Both the position numbers and the translations under genes were made by a program. A stretch of DNA of 64,000 nucleotides from Enterobacter cloacae. GTDB taxonomy: Bacteria > Pseudomonadota > Gammaproteobacteria > Enterobacterales > Enterobacteriaceae. How positions within the stretch are numbered: the stretch's first letter is position 1; every line of letters starts with the position of its first letter. Under the pieces are notes generated by a model. The model was not told where the DNA came from. It saw only the letters and a program-made list of their open reading frames with translations, and did no database searches. Location of the stretch: assembly GCA_014169315.1 (NCBI GenBank), contig AP022133.1, positions 186,001 to 250,000 on the forward strand, given 5' to 3'. Shown here piece by piece: positions 39,714 to 53,243 of the stretch.

Positions 39714-41018
39714 ATGAAAACCCGTACCCAACAGATCGAAGAGTTACAGAAAGAGTGGACACAACCGCGCTGGGAAGGCATCCGCCGTCCGTACAGTGCA
39801 GAGGAAGTGGTGAAATTGCGCGGTTCGGTCAACCCGGAATGTACGCTGGCGCAGAATGGCGCGGCGAAAATGTGGCGCTTACTGCACGGCGGTTCCAAAA
39901 AGGGTTACATCAACAGCCTTGGTGCGCTGACCGGCGGCCAGGCGCTGCAACAGGCGAAAGCCGGGATTGAAGCGGTCTATCTCTCTGGCTGGCAGGTCGC
40001 GGCAGACGCTAACCTGGCCTCCAGCATGTATCCGGATCAGTCTCTTTACCCGGCAAACTCCGTGCCGTCGGTGGTGGATCGGATCAACAACACCTTCCGT
40101 CGTGCGGATCAGATCCAGTGGGCGGCAGGCATTGAGCCAAACGATCCGCGCTTTACTGACTACTTCCTGCCGATCGTTGCGGATGCGGAAGCCGGTTTTG
40201 GCGGCGTGCTGAACGCATTTGAACTGATGAAATCGATGATTGAGGCCGGTGCAGCGGCCGTTCACTTCGAAGACCAACTGGCGTCAGTGAAGAAGTGCGG
40301 ACACATGGGCGGTAAAGTGTTAGTCCCGACCCAGGAAGCGATTCAGAAGCTGGTTGCGGCGCGTCTGGCCGCTGACGTACTCGGCGTACCGACGCTGGTG
40401 ATTGCTCGTACCGATGCCGATGCGGCTGACCTGATCACCTCTGACTGCGACCCGTATGACAGCGAGTTCATTACCGGTGAGCGTACCAGCGAAGGGTTCT
40501 ACCGCACTCATGCCGGCATTGAGCAGGCGATCAGCCGTGGCCTGGCGTATGCTCCATATGCGGATCTGGTCTGGTGCGAAACCTCCACGCCGGATCTGGC
40601 GCTGGCAAAACGCTTTGCCGATGCCATCCATGCAAAATACCCGGGCAAACTGCTGGCCTATAACTGCTCACCGTCCTTTAACTGGCAGAAGAATCTGGAT
40701 GACAAAACCATCGCCAGCTTCCAGCAGCAGCTGTCCGATATGGGCTACAAATACCAGTTCATCACCCTGGCGGGTATCCACAGCATGTGGTTCAACATGT
40801 TCGACCTGGCGCATGCTTACGCGCAGGGTGAAGGCATGAAGCACTATGTTGAGAAGGTTCAGCAGCCAGAATTTGCCGCGGGTAAAGAGGGTTATACCTT
40901 TGTGTCTCACCAGCAGGAGGTAGGAACTGGCTACTTCGATAACGTGACCACCATCATTCAGGGTGGCGCTTCCTCCGTAACCGCCTTAACGGGTTCAACC
41001 GAAGAAGCACAGTTCTGA
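39714..41018 (+). CDS. aceA: Isocitrate lyase
   Basis: A 434-residue enzyme that splits isocitrate into succinate and glyoxylate. The active-site loop KKCGHMGGK, with the catalytic Cys195, and the metal-binding region ADAEAGFGG are intact. The start at 39714 ([11 protein letters not shown]) matches E. coli and follows ATGGAGCATCTGCAC. It is the second gene of aceBAK and is followed by a palindromic repeat that separates it from aceK. Confidence 0.98.
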   Translation: MKTRTQQIEELQKEWTQPRWEGIRRPYSAEEVVKLRGSVNPECTLAQNGAAKMWRLLHGGSKKGYINSLGALTGGQALQQAKAGIEAVYLSGWQVAADANLASSMYPDQSLYPANSVPSVVDRINNTFRRADQIQWAAGIEPNDPRFTDYFLPIVADAEAGFGGVLNAFELMKSMIEAGAAAVHFEDQLASVKKCGHMGGKVLVPTQEAIQKLVAARLAADVLGVPTLVIARTDADAADLITSDCDPYDSEFITGERTSEGFYRTHAGIEQAISRGLAYAPYADLVWCETSTPDLALAKRFADAIHAKYPGKLLAYNCSPSFNWQKNLDDKTIASFQQQLSDMGYKYQFITLAGIHSMWFNMFDLAHAYAQGEGMKHYVEKVQQPEFAAGKEGYTFVSHQQEVGTGYFDNVTTIIQGGASSVTALTGSTEEAQF

Positions 41019-41022
41019 TGAT

Positions 41023-41064
41023 GTCCCCCTCTCCCTTCGGGGAGAGGGTTGGGTGAAGGGGAAT
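41023..41064 (+). repeat. CCCTCTCC palindromic repeat, copy 2, in the aceA-aceK gap
   Basis: CCCCTCTCCCTTCGGGGAGAGGG followed by TTGGGTGAAGGGG. This fills nearly all of the 48-base gap. The end of the repeat (GTGAAGGGG) is the only plausible ribosome-binding site for aceK. A stable hairpin here should protect aceBA mRNA and lower aceK expression, as REP-like sequences do at the same place in E. coli. Confidence 0.85.
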
Positions 41065-41066
41065 GT

Positions 41067-42818
41067 ATGTCGCGTGGCCTGGAATTACTGATCGCACAAA
41101 CCATCCTGCAGGGTTTCGATGCCCAGTATGGACGTTTTCTGGAAGTGACATCTGGCGCGCAGCAGCGCTTTGAACATGCCGACTGGCATGCGGTTCAGCA
41201 GGCTATGAAGCAGCGCATCCATCTCTACGATCACCACGTAGGCCTGGTGGTGGAGCAGCTGCGCTGCATTACCGACGGCAAAAACCCTGATGCGGCTTTT
41301 TTACTGCGGGTGAAAGAGCATTACACCCACTTGTTACCCGATTACCCGCGCTTCGAGATTGCGGAGAGCTTTTTCAACTCCGTTTATTGCCGGTTATTTG
41401 ACCACCGCTCACTATCTCCTGAGCGGTTATTTATTTTCAGCTCCCAGCCGGAACGCCGTTTTCGTACGATTCCGCGCCCGCTGGCGAAAGACTTCTTTCC
41501 CGATCACGGCTGGGAGCCGCTGCTGCACCGCATATTAACGGACTTGCCGCTGCGTTTGCCCTGGCAGAATAAAGCCCGGGATATTGGCTATATCATCGCA
41601 CATCTCAACGAAACCTTTGGTGAGGGGGAGCTCAGGCACAGCCACTTGCAGGTCGCCAATGAGCTTTTCTACCGTAACAAAGCGGCCTGGCTGGTCGGGA
41701 AACTGGTGACGCCAACCGCCACGGTCCCGTTTTTGCTGCCTATTCACCGTACTGATGATGGCGAACTGTTTGTCGATACCTGCCTGACGACCAGCGCGGA
41801 AGCCAGTATTGTGTTTGGTTTCGCCCGTTCCTATTTCATGGTTTACGCCCCGCTACCTGCGGCGCTGGTGGAGTGGCTACGGGAGATCCTGCCGGGCAAA
41901 ACCACCGCCGAGCTGTATATGGCAATTGGCTGTCAGAAGCACGCGAAAACCGAAAGCTATCGGGAGTATCTGCACTATATTGCCAGCGCCGATGAGCAAT
42001 TTATCGAAGCTCCTGGCATTCGCGGCATGGTGATGCTGGTGTTCACCCTGCCGGGGTTTGATCGTGTGTTTAAGGTGATAAAAGACAAATTCGCGCCACA
42101 GAAAGAGATGACCGCCGCTCATGTCCGCGCTTGCTACCAGCTGGTGAAAGAGCACGATCGCGTCGGGCGGATGGCCGATACCCAGGAGTTCGAAAATTTT
42201 GTGCTGGATAAGCAGCAGATCGCTCCGGCGCTTATGGCGTTATTACTGCAGGAAGCGCCGGGGAAAATCACCGATCTTGGCGATAAAATTGCGATCAGCC
42301 ATCTCTACATTGAGCGCCGGATGGTGCCGCTCAATATCTGGCTGGAACAGTCAGACGGCCAGGTCTTGCGGGATGCGATTGAAGAGTATGGCAACGCCAT
42401 CCGCCAGCTTGCTGCGGCCAATATCTTCCCGGGTGACATGCTGTTTAAAAACTTCGGTGTGACCCGACACGGTCGGGTGGTGTTCTACGATTACGACGAA
42501 ATTTGCTACATGACTGAGGTGAATTTCCGCGATATTCCAGCGCCGCGCTACCCGGAAGATGAACTGTCTGGCGAACCGTGGTACAGCGTTTCACCCGGCG
42601 ACGTGTTTCCGGAGGAATTTCGTCACTGGCTGTGTGCTGACCCGCGCATCGGGCCGTTATTTGAAGAGATGCATGATGACCTGTTCCACGCCAGCTACTG
42701 GCGCGGGCTGCAAACGCGGATTAAGAACGGGCACGTGGAAGATGTGTATGCTTACCGACGTAAGCAGAGGTTTTGCTTCAGATTTTCACCCTCACCCGGT
42801 GGGAGAGGGCCGGGGTGA
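41067..42818 (+). CDS. aceK: Isocitrate dehydrogenase kinase/phosphatase AceK, with repeat-encoded C-terminus
   Basis: A 583-residue enzyme that phosphorylates and dephosphorylates isocitrate dehydrogenase, switching flux between the TCA cycle and the glyoxylate bypass. It is close to E. coli AceK up to [13 protein letters not shown]. The last dozen residues, ending [10 protein letters not shown], are instead encoded by a palindromic repeat that contains the stop codon. The core kinase segments ([37 protein letters not shown]) are intact. The start at 41067 (MSRGLELL) uses a ribosome-binding site inside another repeat copy; an in-frame TTG at 41049 is less likely. Confidence 0.95.
   Translation: MSRGLELLIAQTILQGFDAQYGRFLEVTSGAQQRFEHADWHAVQQAMKQRIHLYDHHVGLVVEQLRCITDGKNPDAAFLLRVKEHYTHLLPDYPRFEIAESFFNSVYCRLFDHRSLSPERLFIFSSQPERRFRTIPRPLAKDFFPDHGWEPLLHRILTDLPLRLPWQNKARDIGYIIAHLNETFGEGELRHSHLQVANELFYRNKAAWLVGKLVTPTATVPFLLPIHRTDDGELFVDTCLTTSAEASIVFGFARSYFMVYAPLPAALVEWLREILPGKTTAELYMAIGCQKHAKTESYREYLHYIASADEQFIEAPGIRGMVMLVFTLPGFDRVFKVIKDKFAPQKEMTAAHVRACYQLVKEHDRVGRMADTQEFENFVLDKQQIAPALMALLLQEAPGKITDLGDKIAISHLYIERRMVPLNIWLEQSDGQVLRDAIEEYGNAIRQLAAANIFPGDMLFKNFGVTRHGRVVFYDYDEICYMTEVNFRDIPAPRYPEDELSGEPWYSVSPGDVFPEEFRHWLCADPRIGPLFEEMHDDLFHASYWRGLQTRIKNGHVEDVYAYRRKQRFCFRFSPSPGGRGPG
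42784..42817 (+). repeat. CCCTCTCC-type repeat, copy 3, forming the 3' end of aceK
   Basis: TTCACCCTCACCCGGTGGGAGAGGGCCGGGGTGA-type sequence. Its final TGA is the aceK stop codon, so the repeat is translated. The arms CCCTCACCC and GGGAGAGGG are imperfectly complementary. Confidence 0.8.
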
Positions 42819-42844
42819 TGGCATCAGTCCGCAGTGCAGCCTAA

Positions 42845-42878
42845 TCGCCCGGTGGCGCTGCGCTTACCGGGCCTACGG
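42845..42878. repeat. REP (palindromic unit) element
   Basis: TCGCCCGGTGGCGCTGCGCTTACCGGGCCTACGG-like sequence: the arms GCCCGGTGGCG and CTTACCGGGC with the CGCTGCGCTTACC core are the classic enterobacterial REP/PU signature. It lies between the converging aceK and iclR, where it can stabilise 3' ends and stop transcription. Confidence 0.9.
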
Positions 42879-42902
42879 TCCGAATGTTGGCAGGAAACCA
42901 CC

Positions 42903-43730
42903 CTAGCGAATTCCACCATACGCCAGCGTCACCTCTTTCGCCGCCTTAATCACCAGCGCACCCAGCTCGGTTACACGGTCATCGGTCATACGTGAAATCG
43001 GCCCGGAGATGGAGATGGCGGCAAACGGCTCACGGTGCTCGTCAAAAATACAGGCAGCAAGGCAGCGCAGGCCGAGCGCATGTTCTTCGTCGTCAAACGA
43101 ATAGCCGCGTTTACGCGTCAAAGCCAGATCTTCTTTCAGGTGCACAGGGGAAACCAGCGTAGCGTGCGTGTAAGCATGCAGCCCTTTGCGGTGTAACAGC
43201 CCCGTGACCTGCTCTTCACTTAGCTGCGACAGAAATGCTTTTCCTGCTCCGGAGGCGTGCATTGGCAGCTTACCGCCAATCGGTGCTGACATACGCATCA
43301 GCTGTGTACACTGTACCTGGTCGATGATAATCGCCTGGTGGTCACTCTGGTCCAGCACGGCCAGGTTTACCGTTTCGCCGGAGTCTTCCATCAGCTTGCG
43401 CAGAATAGGGTGCACAATCGCCAGCAGATTGCGGCTTTGCAGGAAGCTACTGCCAACAATAAACGCATGCGCACCCACTGCCCAGTGCCCCAGCTCACCA
43501 ACCTGACGCACAAAGCCCAGTTGCTGCATGGTGGTCAGCAGGCGGTGCGTGGTGGAATTGGGTAATCCGGCCTGTTGTGCCAGCTCCGTGAGGGCCACGC
43601 TGCCGTGTGACTCGGCTATCCACTCCAGTAGCTTCAGGCCGCGCGTAAGCGATTGAACCTGCCCGCCCTGTTGTGCGGCGGTGGTGGCAGCAGGTTTTCT
43701 GCCGCGTTTAGCGGGAACGGTCGCGACCAT
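42903..43730 (-). CDS. iclR: Acetate operon repressor IclR
   Basis: A 275-residue regulator with an N-terminal winged helix (about 25-90, LTELAQQAGLPNSTTHRLLTT) and a C-terminal effector domain with the conserved GKAFLS and FDDEEHALGLRCLAACIFD segments that sense glyoxylate and pyruvate. It represses aceBAK. The start at 43730 (MVATVPAKRGRKP) was chosen after GATCGTC and by homology; an upstream ATG at 43763 adds eleven unconserved residues. arpA, which lies between aceK and iclR in E. coli K-12, is absent here. Confidence 0.96.
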   Translation of the reverse strand: MVATVPAKRGRKPAATTAAQQGGQVQSLTRGLKLLEWIAESHGSVALTELAQQAGLPNSTTHRLLTTMQQLGFVRQVGELGHWAVGAHAFIVGSSFLQSRNLLAIVHPILRKLMEDSGETVNLAVLDQSDHQAIIIDQVQCTQLMRMSAPIGGKLPMHASGAGKAFLSQLSEEQVTGLLHRKGLHAYTHATLVSPVHLKEDLALTRKRGYSFDDEEHALGLRCLAACIFDEHREPFAAISISGPISRMTDDRVTELGALVIKAAKEVTLAYGGIR

Positions 43731-43924
43731 GACGATCTCCTTTTTCTGTATCGTGGAAATCATTTTCGTTTTATTTGGTGATTTTGCAACCGTAATCCTG
43801 ACTGATCGGATGAGTGATAGTGAACATGTCTCATGTTACCACTGTGTGACTTTTCCACCCTGCGAGATTATGCCAGTATGGATTGCTGGCCTTTTGGCCT
43901 GGTTGAGCGTTGTCGGGAGCAAGT

Positions 43925-47608
<3,684 letters not shown>

Positions 47609-47628
47609 CGTCACTTTTCCTTACAACA

Positions 47629-47656
47629 AACAGGGCACGCATCGGGTGCCCTGTCT
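47629..47656 (+). terminator. metH terminator
   Basis: CAGGGCACC-like stem: CAGGGCACGCATCGGGTGCCCTG followed by TCTCTTTCTT. It is a strong hairpin with a mixed pyrimidine tail, 23 bases after the metH stop. Confidence 0.75.
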
Positions 47657-47723
47657 CTTTCTTACGCTTAAACCCTTATACTGAACCTAAGGAAACCTAT
47701 AACGATAAGGAGAACCCCCTTCC

Positions 47724-49355
47724 GTGCTGACTCTGTTACACCTGCTCTCTGCTGTGGCATTGCTGGTATGGGGCACGCATATTGTCCGTACCGGTGTCAT
47801 GCGCGTATTTGGCGCGCGCTTACGTACCGTTCTCAGCAGCAGCGTTGAGAAGAAGCCACTTGCCTTCTGTGCGGGTATCGGTGTGACGGCGCTGGTTCAG
47901 AGCAGTAATGCCACCACTATGCTCGTTACCTCGTTTGTGGCACAGGATCTGGTGGCGCTGGCTCCGGCGCTGGTTATCGTGCTCGGTGCTGATGTGGGGA
48001 CCGCGCTGATGGCGCGTATCCTGACTTTCGATCTCTCCTGGCTGTCGCCGCTGCTGATTTTTATCGGCGTTATCTTCTTCCTCGGTCGTAAACAAACCCG
48101 CGCCGGACAGCTTGGCCGCGTGGCAATTGGCCTGGGGCTGATCCTGCTGGCGCTGGAACTGATTGTGCAGGCGGTCACCCCCATCACTCAGGCCAACGGC
48201 GTGCAGGTTATCTTCGCCTCGCTGACGGGTGACATCATGCTGGATGCGTTGATTGGCGCGGTGTTTGCCATCGTCAGCTACTCCAGCCTGGCGGCCGTCT
48301 TGCTGACTGCAACGCTCACCACCGCAGGGGCGATCTCCTTCCCGGTGGCGCTGTGTCTGGTTATCGGTGCCAACCTCGGCTCGGGACTGCTGGCGATGCT
48401 GAACAACAGCGCCGCGAATGCCGCCGCTCGCCGCGTGGCGCTTGGTAGCCTGCTGTTTAAGCTGGTGGGTAGCCTGATCATTTTGCCTTTTGTTCACCCG
48501 CTGGCGAACCTGATGGACAACCTCCCGCTGCCGAAGGCGGAACTGGTTATTTACTTCCACGTCTTCTACAACCTGACGCGTTGCCTGGCGATGGTGCCTT
48601 TTGTTGCGCCAATGGCCCGTTTTTGCGAGCGTCTTATCCGCGATGAGCCTGAACTGGATGCACGTCTGAAACCGAAGCATCTGGACACCACGGTACTGGA
48701 TACTCCCGCGCTGGCCATTGCCAATGCCGCTCGTGAAACGCTGCGCATAGGCGATGCGATGGAAACCATGCTTGAAGGGCTGCAAAAGGTGATGCACGGT
48801 GAGCCGCGCGAAGAGAAAGAACTGCGCAGGATAGCGGACGACATTAACGTGCTTTACACCGCCATCAAGCTTTATCTGGCACGTATTCCGCAGGATGAAC
48901 TGGCGGAAGAGGAGTCCCGTCGTTGGGCAGAAATCATTGAAATGTCGCTCAACCTGGAACAGGCTTCGGATATCGTTGAACGCATGGGCAGTGAAATCGC
49001 CGACAAATCGCTGGCCACGCGGCAGGCCTTCTCGGGTGAAGGTTTAAAAGAGCTTGAAGCGCTGCACGAACAGCTGGTGAGCAACCTGAAGCTGGCGATG
49101 TCGGTCTTCTTCTCCAGTGATGTGCCGAGCGCGCGACGCCTGCGCCGTAATAAACACCGTTTCCGCATTCTCAACCGTCGCTACTCGCATGCTCACGTTG
49201 AGCGTCTGCATCAGCAAAACGTGCAAAGTATCGAAACCAGCTCCCTGCACCTGGGGCTGCTGGGGGACATGAAACGTCTGAACTCGTTGTTCTGCGCGGT
49301 AGCATACAGCGTGATGGAACAGCCGGACGAAGATGACGAACGGGATGAGTATTAA
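47724..49355 (+). CDS. yjbB: Na/Pi cotransporter family protein YjbB
   Basis: A 543-residue inner-membrane protein. The N-terminal half carries two Na/Pi-cotransporter repeats with the paired QSSNATTMLV and SYSSLAAVLL motifs, and about eight to ten membrane segments. The C-terminal third (about 340-530) is a PhoU-like helical domain. In E. coli it exports phosphate. It starts with GTG at 47724 after AAGGAGAACCCCCTTCC. It is followed by a terminator and then by a ccdAB-type pair where E. coli has pepE. Confidence 0.95.
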   Translation: MLTLLHLLSAVALLVWGTHIVRTGVMRVFGARLRTVLSSSVEKKPLAFCAGIGVTALVQSSNATTMLVTSFVAQDLVALAPALVIVLGADVGTALMARILTFDLSWLSPLLIFIGVIFFLGRKQTRAGQLGRVAIGLGLILLALELIVQAVTPITQANGVQVIFASLTGDIMLDALIGAVFAIVSYSSLAAVLLTATLTTAGAISFPVALCLVIGANLGSGLLAMLNNSAANAAARRVALGSLLFKLVGSLIILPFVHPLANLMDNLPLPKAELVIYFHVFYNLTRCLAMVPFVAPMARFCERLIRDEPELDARLKPKHLDTTVLDTPALAIANAARETLRIGDAMETMLEGLQKVMHGEPREEKELRRIADDINVLYTAIKLYLARIPQDELAEEESRRWAEIIEMSLNLEQASDIVERMGSEIADKSLATRQAFSGEGLKELEALHEQLVSNLKLAMSVFFSSDVPSARRLRRNKHRFRILNRRYSHAHVERLHQQNVQSIETSSLHLGLLGDMKRLNSLFCAVAYSVMEQPDEDDERDEY

Positions 49356-49363
49356 TCTCTGAA

Positions 49364-49392
49364 AGCGCCTCGCAAAACCGTTTTGCGAGGCG
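49364..49392 (+). terminator. yjbB terminator
   Basis: GCGCCTCGCAAAACCG-type stem: CGCCTCGCAAAA-CCG-TTTTGCGAGGCG, 11 bases after the yjbB stop. It lacks a long T-run, but the stem is near perfect. Confidence 0.7.
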
Positions 49393-49506
49393 TGACACTC
49401 TTTAATGAGCAATCTACCCTTAGCCCTCATATTTTTAAGGGAATAGGAAATGCTCATATACTACGCTACACTTCGCCAATTCATGCGCACTCCAATGGGG
49501 GTTATC

Positions 49507-49743
49507 ATGCGCACAGTCAAAGGAATTAAAAAATCGGTCAATGTCTCTTTAGCACCAGAAATACTGGAAGAGGCCCGAAAGCTTAAACTCAATCTTTCAG
49601 CTGTGCTAACAGAGGCATTGCAGGAGAAGTTTCGCGAAAATCAACGTACGGTTTGGCTTGAAGAGAATCAGGACGCTATCGATGCCGTTAACCGGTGGGT
49701 CGATGAAAACGGTTCTTTCAGCGATTTTCAGAGGTCGTTCTGA
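49507..49743 (+). CDS. CcdA-type antitoxin
   Basis: A 78-residue protein with an N-terminal ribbon-helix-helix DNA-binding domain (KKSVNVSLAPEILEEARKL) and a charged C-terminal tail ending in a Trp/Phe-containing toxin-binding stretch (VNRWVDENGSFSDF), as in CcdA of plasmid F. It would neutralise the toxin encoded downstream and autoregulate the operon. The start at 49507 (MRTVKG) was chosen because the RHH fold begins there; ATG codons at 49450 and 49495 are in frame. The stop overlaps the toxin start by one base. A -10-like TATACT is at 49457-49462. Confidence 0.85.
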   Translation: MRTVKGIKKSVNVSLAPEILEEARKLKLNLSAVLTEALQEKFRENQRTVWLEENQDAIDAVNRWVDENGSFSDFQRSF

Positions 49744-50060
49744 TGGAGCAATATTTTGCTTATGAGAACACGGGTAACGGGAAGAAAGTCTATCCCTGGT
49801 TAATCAATATGCAGCACCCCGTTGCGAATGTGATGAAACATGTTTTGGTTGCCCCCGCGATCGAGCTGGACAACCTGGCTGGCAGCAATCTACCTGCGAA
49901 AGTTTGCCCTGTCGTTGAAATCGCGGGAAAATCCTGTGTCGTAATGATGCATATGATGTCTGGAATCCCAGCAAAAGAAATTGGTGAGAGCGTTGCAGAT
50001 CTTACCGATAAAAGGGCTTCTCTACGGGATGCGCTCGATTTTCTTATCAATGGCTACTAA
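49743..50060 (+). CDS. CcdB-type toxin (DNA gyrase poison family)
   Basis: A 105-residue protein of the CcdB/MazF fold. The C-terminal half closely follows F-plasmid CcdB ([27 protein letters not shown]), but the last residues are NGY instead of the Trp-Gly-Ile that F CcdB needs to poison gyrase. Gyrase poisoning is therefore inferred from the family, not proven. It overlaps the antitoxin gene by one base. The pair stands between yjbB and rluF in place of pepE, so it is probably a replacement or insertion. Confidence 0.85.
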   Translation: MEQYFAYENTGNGKKVYPWLINMQHPVANVMKHVLVAPAIELDNLAGSNLPAKVCPVVEIAGKSCVVMMHMMSGIPAKEIGESVADLTDKRASLRDALDFLINGY

Positions 50061-50113
50061 GGCATTTTGGTCAGCCGCAAGGTAAGGTATATTTCGCCTT
50101 TACAGGAGAAACT

Positions 50114-50986
50114 ATGCTGCCAACTCAATCAACCCGATTAAACAAATACATTAGCGAGAGCGGGATCTGCTCACGTCGCGAGGCTGACCGTTACATTGAA
50201 CAGGGTAACGTGTTCCTCAACGGCAAACGCGCCACTATTGGCGACCAGGTGGTGCCCGGTGATGTGGTCAAAGTGAATGGTCAGGTCATCGAACCGCGTG
50301 ATGCAGAAGATCTGGTGTTTATCGCGTTGAACAAACCGGTTGGGGTTGTCAGTACCACGGAAGATGGCGAGCGGGACAACATCGTTGATTTCGTTAACCA
50401 CAGCAGCCGTATTTTCCCGATTGGTCGTCTGGATAAAGACTCCCAGGGTCTTATTTTCCTGACTAACCACGGCGACCTGGTAAACAAAATTCTGCGCGCC
50501 GGTAACGACCACGAGAAAGAGTACATCGTTACGGTCAATAAGCCGGTCACGGATGAATTTATTCGCGGTATGGGCGCAGGCGTGCCAATCCTCGGAACCG
50601 TCACGAAAAAGTGCAAGGTGAAGAAGGAAGCGCCGTTCGCCTTCCGTATTACCCTGGTACAGGGCTTAAACCGTCAGATCCGCCGTATGTGCGAGCACTT
50701 TGGTTATGAAGTGACGAAGCTGGAACGTACGCGCATCATGAACGTCAGCCTGTCCGGTATCCCGCTGGGCGAGTGGCGCGATTTAACCGGTGACGAGCTG
50801 ATTGAGCTGTTTAAGCTTATCGAAAACTCCTCGTCCGAGGCGAAGCCAAAAACCAAAGCGAAGCCAAAAACGCAGGCAATTAAGCGTCCTGTGGTAAAAG
50901 CGCCACAAGCGGAAGAAAAGGGGCGGGGCAAACCGGCTAACGGGAAGCGCTTCGCCCAGCCGGGCCGTAAAAAGAAAGGGCGCTGA
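50114..50986 (+). CDS. rluF: 23S rRNA pseudouridine(2604) synthase RluF
   Basis: A 290-residue enzyme with an N-terminal S4 RNA-binding domain (about 8-65, [21 protein letters not shown]) and a RsuA/RluB/E/F catalytic domain with the active-site motif [14 protein letters not shown] (catalytic Asp). It makes pseudouridine at position 2604 of 23S rRNA and also acts on tRNA-Tyr. The basic Lys-rich C-terminal tail (about 235-290) is low complexity. It starts at 50114 after CAGGAGAAACT. Confidence 0.96.
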   Translation: MLPTQSTRLNKYISESGICSRREADRYIEQGNVFLNGKRATIGDQVVPGDVVKVNGQVIEPRDAEDLVFIALNKPVGVVSTTEDGERDNIVDFVNHSSRIFPIGRLDKDSQGLIFLTNHGDLVNKILRAGNDHEKEYIVTVNKPVTDEFIRGMGAGVPILGTVTKKCKVKKEAPFAFRITLVQGLNRQIRRMCEHFGYEVTKLERTRIMNVSLSGIPLGEWRDLTGDELIELFKLIENSSSEAKPKTKAKPKTQAIKRPVVKAPQAEEKGRGKPANGKRFAQPGRKKKGR

Positions 50987-51259
50987 TTAGCGCCTTCCAC
51001 GGGTTGAGGTATTGGCCGACCAGGAAAAGGTCGTCTCGGTATCCGGTTTATAAGCCTGCTGCTTTTTCAGTTTGCGGGCTTTCTTCGCCTCGGCATCGCG
51101 CTGAGCCATCAGTTTGTCGATGTACTCTTTTTTAACCTGATTGGTTTCGGCGTTCGTCAGCGTGCGGCCATGTGCGATGCGGGCGCGGTCGAGTAGCGTT
51201 TTAAGTTCGCGCTGCTCGGCTTCCGTCATGTCTTTCTGGGTCAGTCGTGGTGTAGCCAT
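50987..51259 (-). CDS. yjbD: YjbD family protein (DUF3811)
   Basis: A 90-residue basic, probably helical protein of the DUF3811 family, close to E. coli YjbD. It has a Lys/Arg/Ala-rich middle (AEAKKARKLKKQQ) and no known function. It converges on rluF with directly adjoining stop codons. In E. coli it is the neighbour of lysC; here the RNA-repair block separates them. Confidence 0.9.
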   Translation of the reverse strand: MATPRLTQKDMTEAEQRELKTLLDRARIAHGRTLTNAETNQVKKEYIDKLMAQRDAEAKKARKLKKQQAYKPDTETTFSWSANTSTRGRR

Positions 51260-51309
51260 TGCTGAAGCCTCCTGATGGGAAGGTTTCAGTGTAAAGCAAA
51301 CGCAGCAAA

Positions 51310-51456
51310 TTAAACCTGTTTCACCACATCTTTTTTCGGTTGCTCATCAATGGGTTTGCCGGACCAGTAGCCACCCAGCAGACCAAGGGGGTTATGCAGC
51401 ACTACCGCGACAATCACCACAAAGCCCACGGAGGCAATGTGCGATAATGTTGCAAG
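51310..51456 (-). pseudogene. Remnant of a bile acid:sodium symporter-type (PanS-like) transporter
   Basis: The minus strand has an open stretch of about 45 codons with the hydrophobic segment [20 protein letters not shown] followed by YWSGK. This resembles the conserved LHNxxGxxxGYW helix of the bile acid:sodium symporter family. There is no start codon or ribosome-binding site and the frame is stopped on both sides, so it looks like an internal scrap. Salmonella has the pantoate transporter gene panS in this neighbourhood. The assignment is from memory of family motifs. Confidence 0.5.
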
Positions 51457-51465
51457 TGTTTGTTA

Positions 51466-51490
51466 TAAAAAGCCGGGGTCGAGCCCGGCT
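51466..51490 (-). terminator. rtcR terminator
   Basis: On the minus strand AGCCGGG-CTCGA-CCCGGCT is followed by TTTTAT. It lies 43 bases after the rtcR stop. Confidence 0.88.
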
Positions 51491-51532
51491 ATAGTTATTG
51501 TTTATCGCGTAAGGAAATAATATTCAAATGGA

Positions 51533-53107
51533 TTATGTCCGGATGCTTTCCCAGCTCAGACTAAAGCGAGCCAGATATTTGCGCAGTCGGTCAGCGTCGT
51601 TAGGATTGGCTTTTTTGAGCCGTGAAACGGCAAACAGCTCTCGTCCGGCCTCAGACAACGATGCGCTGCGGCGACACACCTCTAGCACCGTTTCCAGTTG
51701 CCGCTGGTCAAAGAGGTCAATCTCCATGCAAGTTGCAGGCTGTGGCATGTCAGTTTGCCAGTCGGTCTGAAGCCGGGAAATCTCCTCCAGCACCAGATCC
51801 TGAGTAATACGCCCTCGTTCCGCCAGCGTCGCCATGCGTGCGACGCTTGCGCTCAGCTCGCGAAAGTTGCCGCGCCACAGTGCCCTGCTGGAACAGGCAA
51901 AGGTCAGATAGCCTTCGCGCGCTTCTTTATCGAAGCGGATTTGCGTCTGGCTTTCGCGAGAGAAACGTTGAAGTTCGTAGTCGACATTCGGCGTGATGTC
52001 CTCTTTCCGTTGGGCAAGGCCGGGCAAGGCAAAGCTCCACATATTAATACGGGCATAGAGATCTTCACGAAAACGTCCCTCTGCCACCCACTGGCGCATA
52101 TCACGGTGGGTTCCGGCGATAAGCTGAAAATCGCTGTGAACTTCTTTGTCGGAGCCAAACGGGAAAAAGGTTTTCTCTTCAATGGCTTTGAGCAGCATCG
52201 CCTGTTCATCCAGGCCTAGTTCGGCAATCTCGTCGAGGAAAAGGACGCCGCCATCGGCTTCACGCAGCAGGCCGCTGCGTGCCGACAGTGCGCCGGTAAA
52301 GGCCCCTTTCACGTGGCCGAACAGCGTGGACATGGCGTTATCACCGCGCAGGGTCGCGCAGTTGACGGAAACCAGCTTGCCGGAAACCTGATGGCGTGAC
52401 TGCTTAAGCTGATAAATGCGGTTCGCGAGGAACGACTTACCCGCGCCGGTGGGGCCGGTCAGCAGGATAGGTGCTGTGGAACGGAGCGCCACGCGTTCAA
52501 TCTTGTCGATAAGACTGTTAAAGGTGGCGTTTCGCGTATCAATGCCCGCTTTCAGAAATGATATTGACTGCTGCTGCTCGCGCTGAAAGCGGTTGGTGAG
52601 GGTCGTGTAGCGACTTAAATCCAGGTCGATAATTGAGTAAGTTCCGGCTGCGATCTCCTCAGGAGAGGCTTCTTTTCTGGCAGGTCCAGTCTGTAAAAGG
52701 CTGGCGGGAAGATAGCGGGCTTCTGTCAGCAGGAACCAGCAGATCTGCGCCACATGCGTGCCGGTGGTGATGTGGACGAAATACTCTTCGTGCTCGGTAT
52801 CAAAAGTGTACTGGGTGGCAAAATCGAGAAATGCGGCATAAACATCTTCGAAATCCCACGGATCTTCAATGATTACCGTGCTGGGACGTACCTCGGTATG
52901 GGGGGAAACCAGCACAATATCTTGCGCCAGTTGCTGGGCCATGCCGAGATCTCGCGGTTGATGAAGCAACTCCAGCCTGTCGACCGGGAAATCCGGCTGT
53001 TGGCACAGCCCAACGGTCGGTCGCCATTTGCGAAAGCGATTAGCCCGTTTTCCCCGTTTATCCATCACGGTGCCAAGCACCCCGATTACCACCCGTCGCT
53101 TCTTCAT
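51533..53107 (-). CDS. rtcR: Sigma-54-dependent transcriptional activator RtcR
   Basis: A 524-residue enhancer-binding protein. The N-terminal CARF-like sensor domain covers about residues 1-185. The AAA+ domain has Walker A GPTGAGKS (218-225), the sigma-54 contact loop GAFTGA (268-273) and Walker B VLFLDEI (288-294). A DNA-binding domain lies at the C-terminus. In E. coli RtcR turns on the rtcBA RNA-repair operon when RNA damage ligands bind the CARF domain. It is divergent from the slipin-rtcB-nucleotidyltransferase genes, which have a sigma-54 promoter. All motifs are intact, so the regulator should work. Confidence 0.95.
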   Translation of the reverse strand: MKKRRVVIGVLGTVMDKRGKRANRFRKWRPTVGLCQQPDFPVDRLELLHQPRDLGMAQQLAQDIVLVSPHTEVRPSTVIIEDPWDFEDVYAAFLDFATQYTFDTEHEEYFVHITTGTHVAQICWFLLTEARYLPASLLQTGPARKEASPEEIAAGTYSIIDLDLSRYTTLTNRFQREQQQSISFLKAGIDTRNATFNSLIDKIERVALRSTAPILLTGPTGAGKSFLANRIYQLKQSRHQVSGKLVSVNCATLRGDNAMSTLFGHVKGAFTGALSARSGLLREADGGVLFLDEIAELGLDEQAMLLKAIEEKTFFPFGSDKEVHSDFQLIAGTHRDMRQWVAEGRFREDLYARINMWSFALPGLAQRKEDITPNVDYELQRFSRESQTQIRFDKEAREGYLTFACSSRALWRGNFRELSASVARMATLAERGRITQDLVLEEISRLQTDWQTDMPQPATCMEIDLFDQRQLETVLEVCRRSASLSEAGRELFAVSRLKKANPNDADRLRKYLARFSLSWESIRT

Positions 53108-53243
53108 ATTTATCCAGAAAGATAATTATTGATAGTAAAGGATAAAAAATATTGAGCCGAACGGCAATGGATGAAAATAGTGGTCAATAAAAATCCATTA
53201 ATAATTAATGAAATAAAAAAATAAAACGATGATTTTTGTTTTT

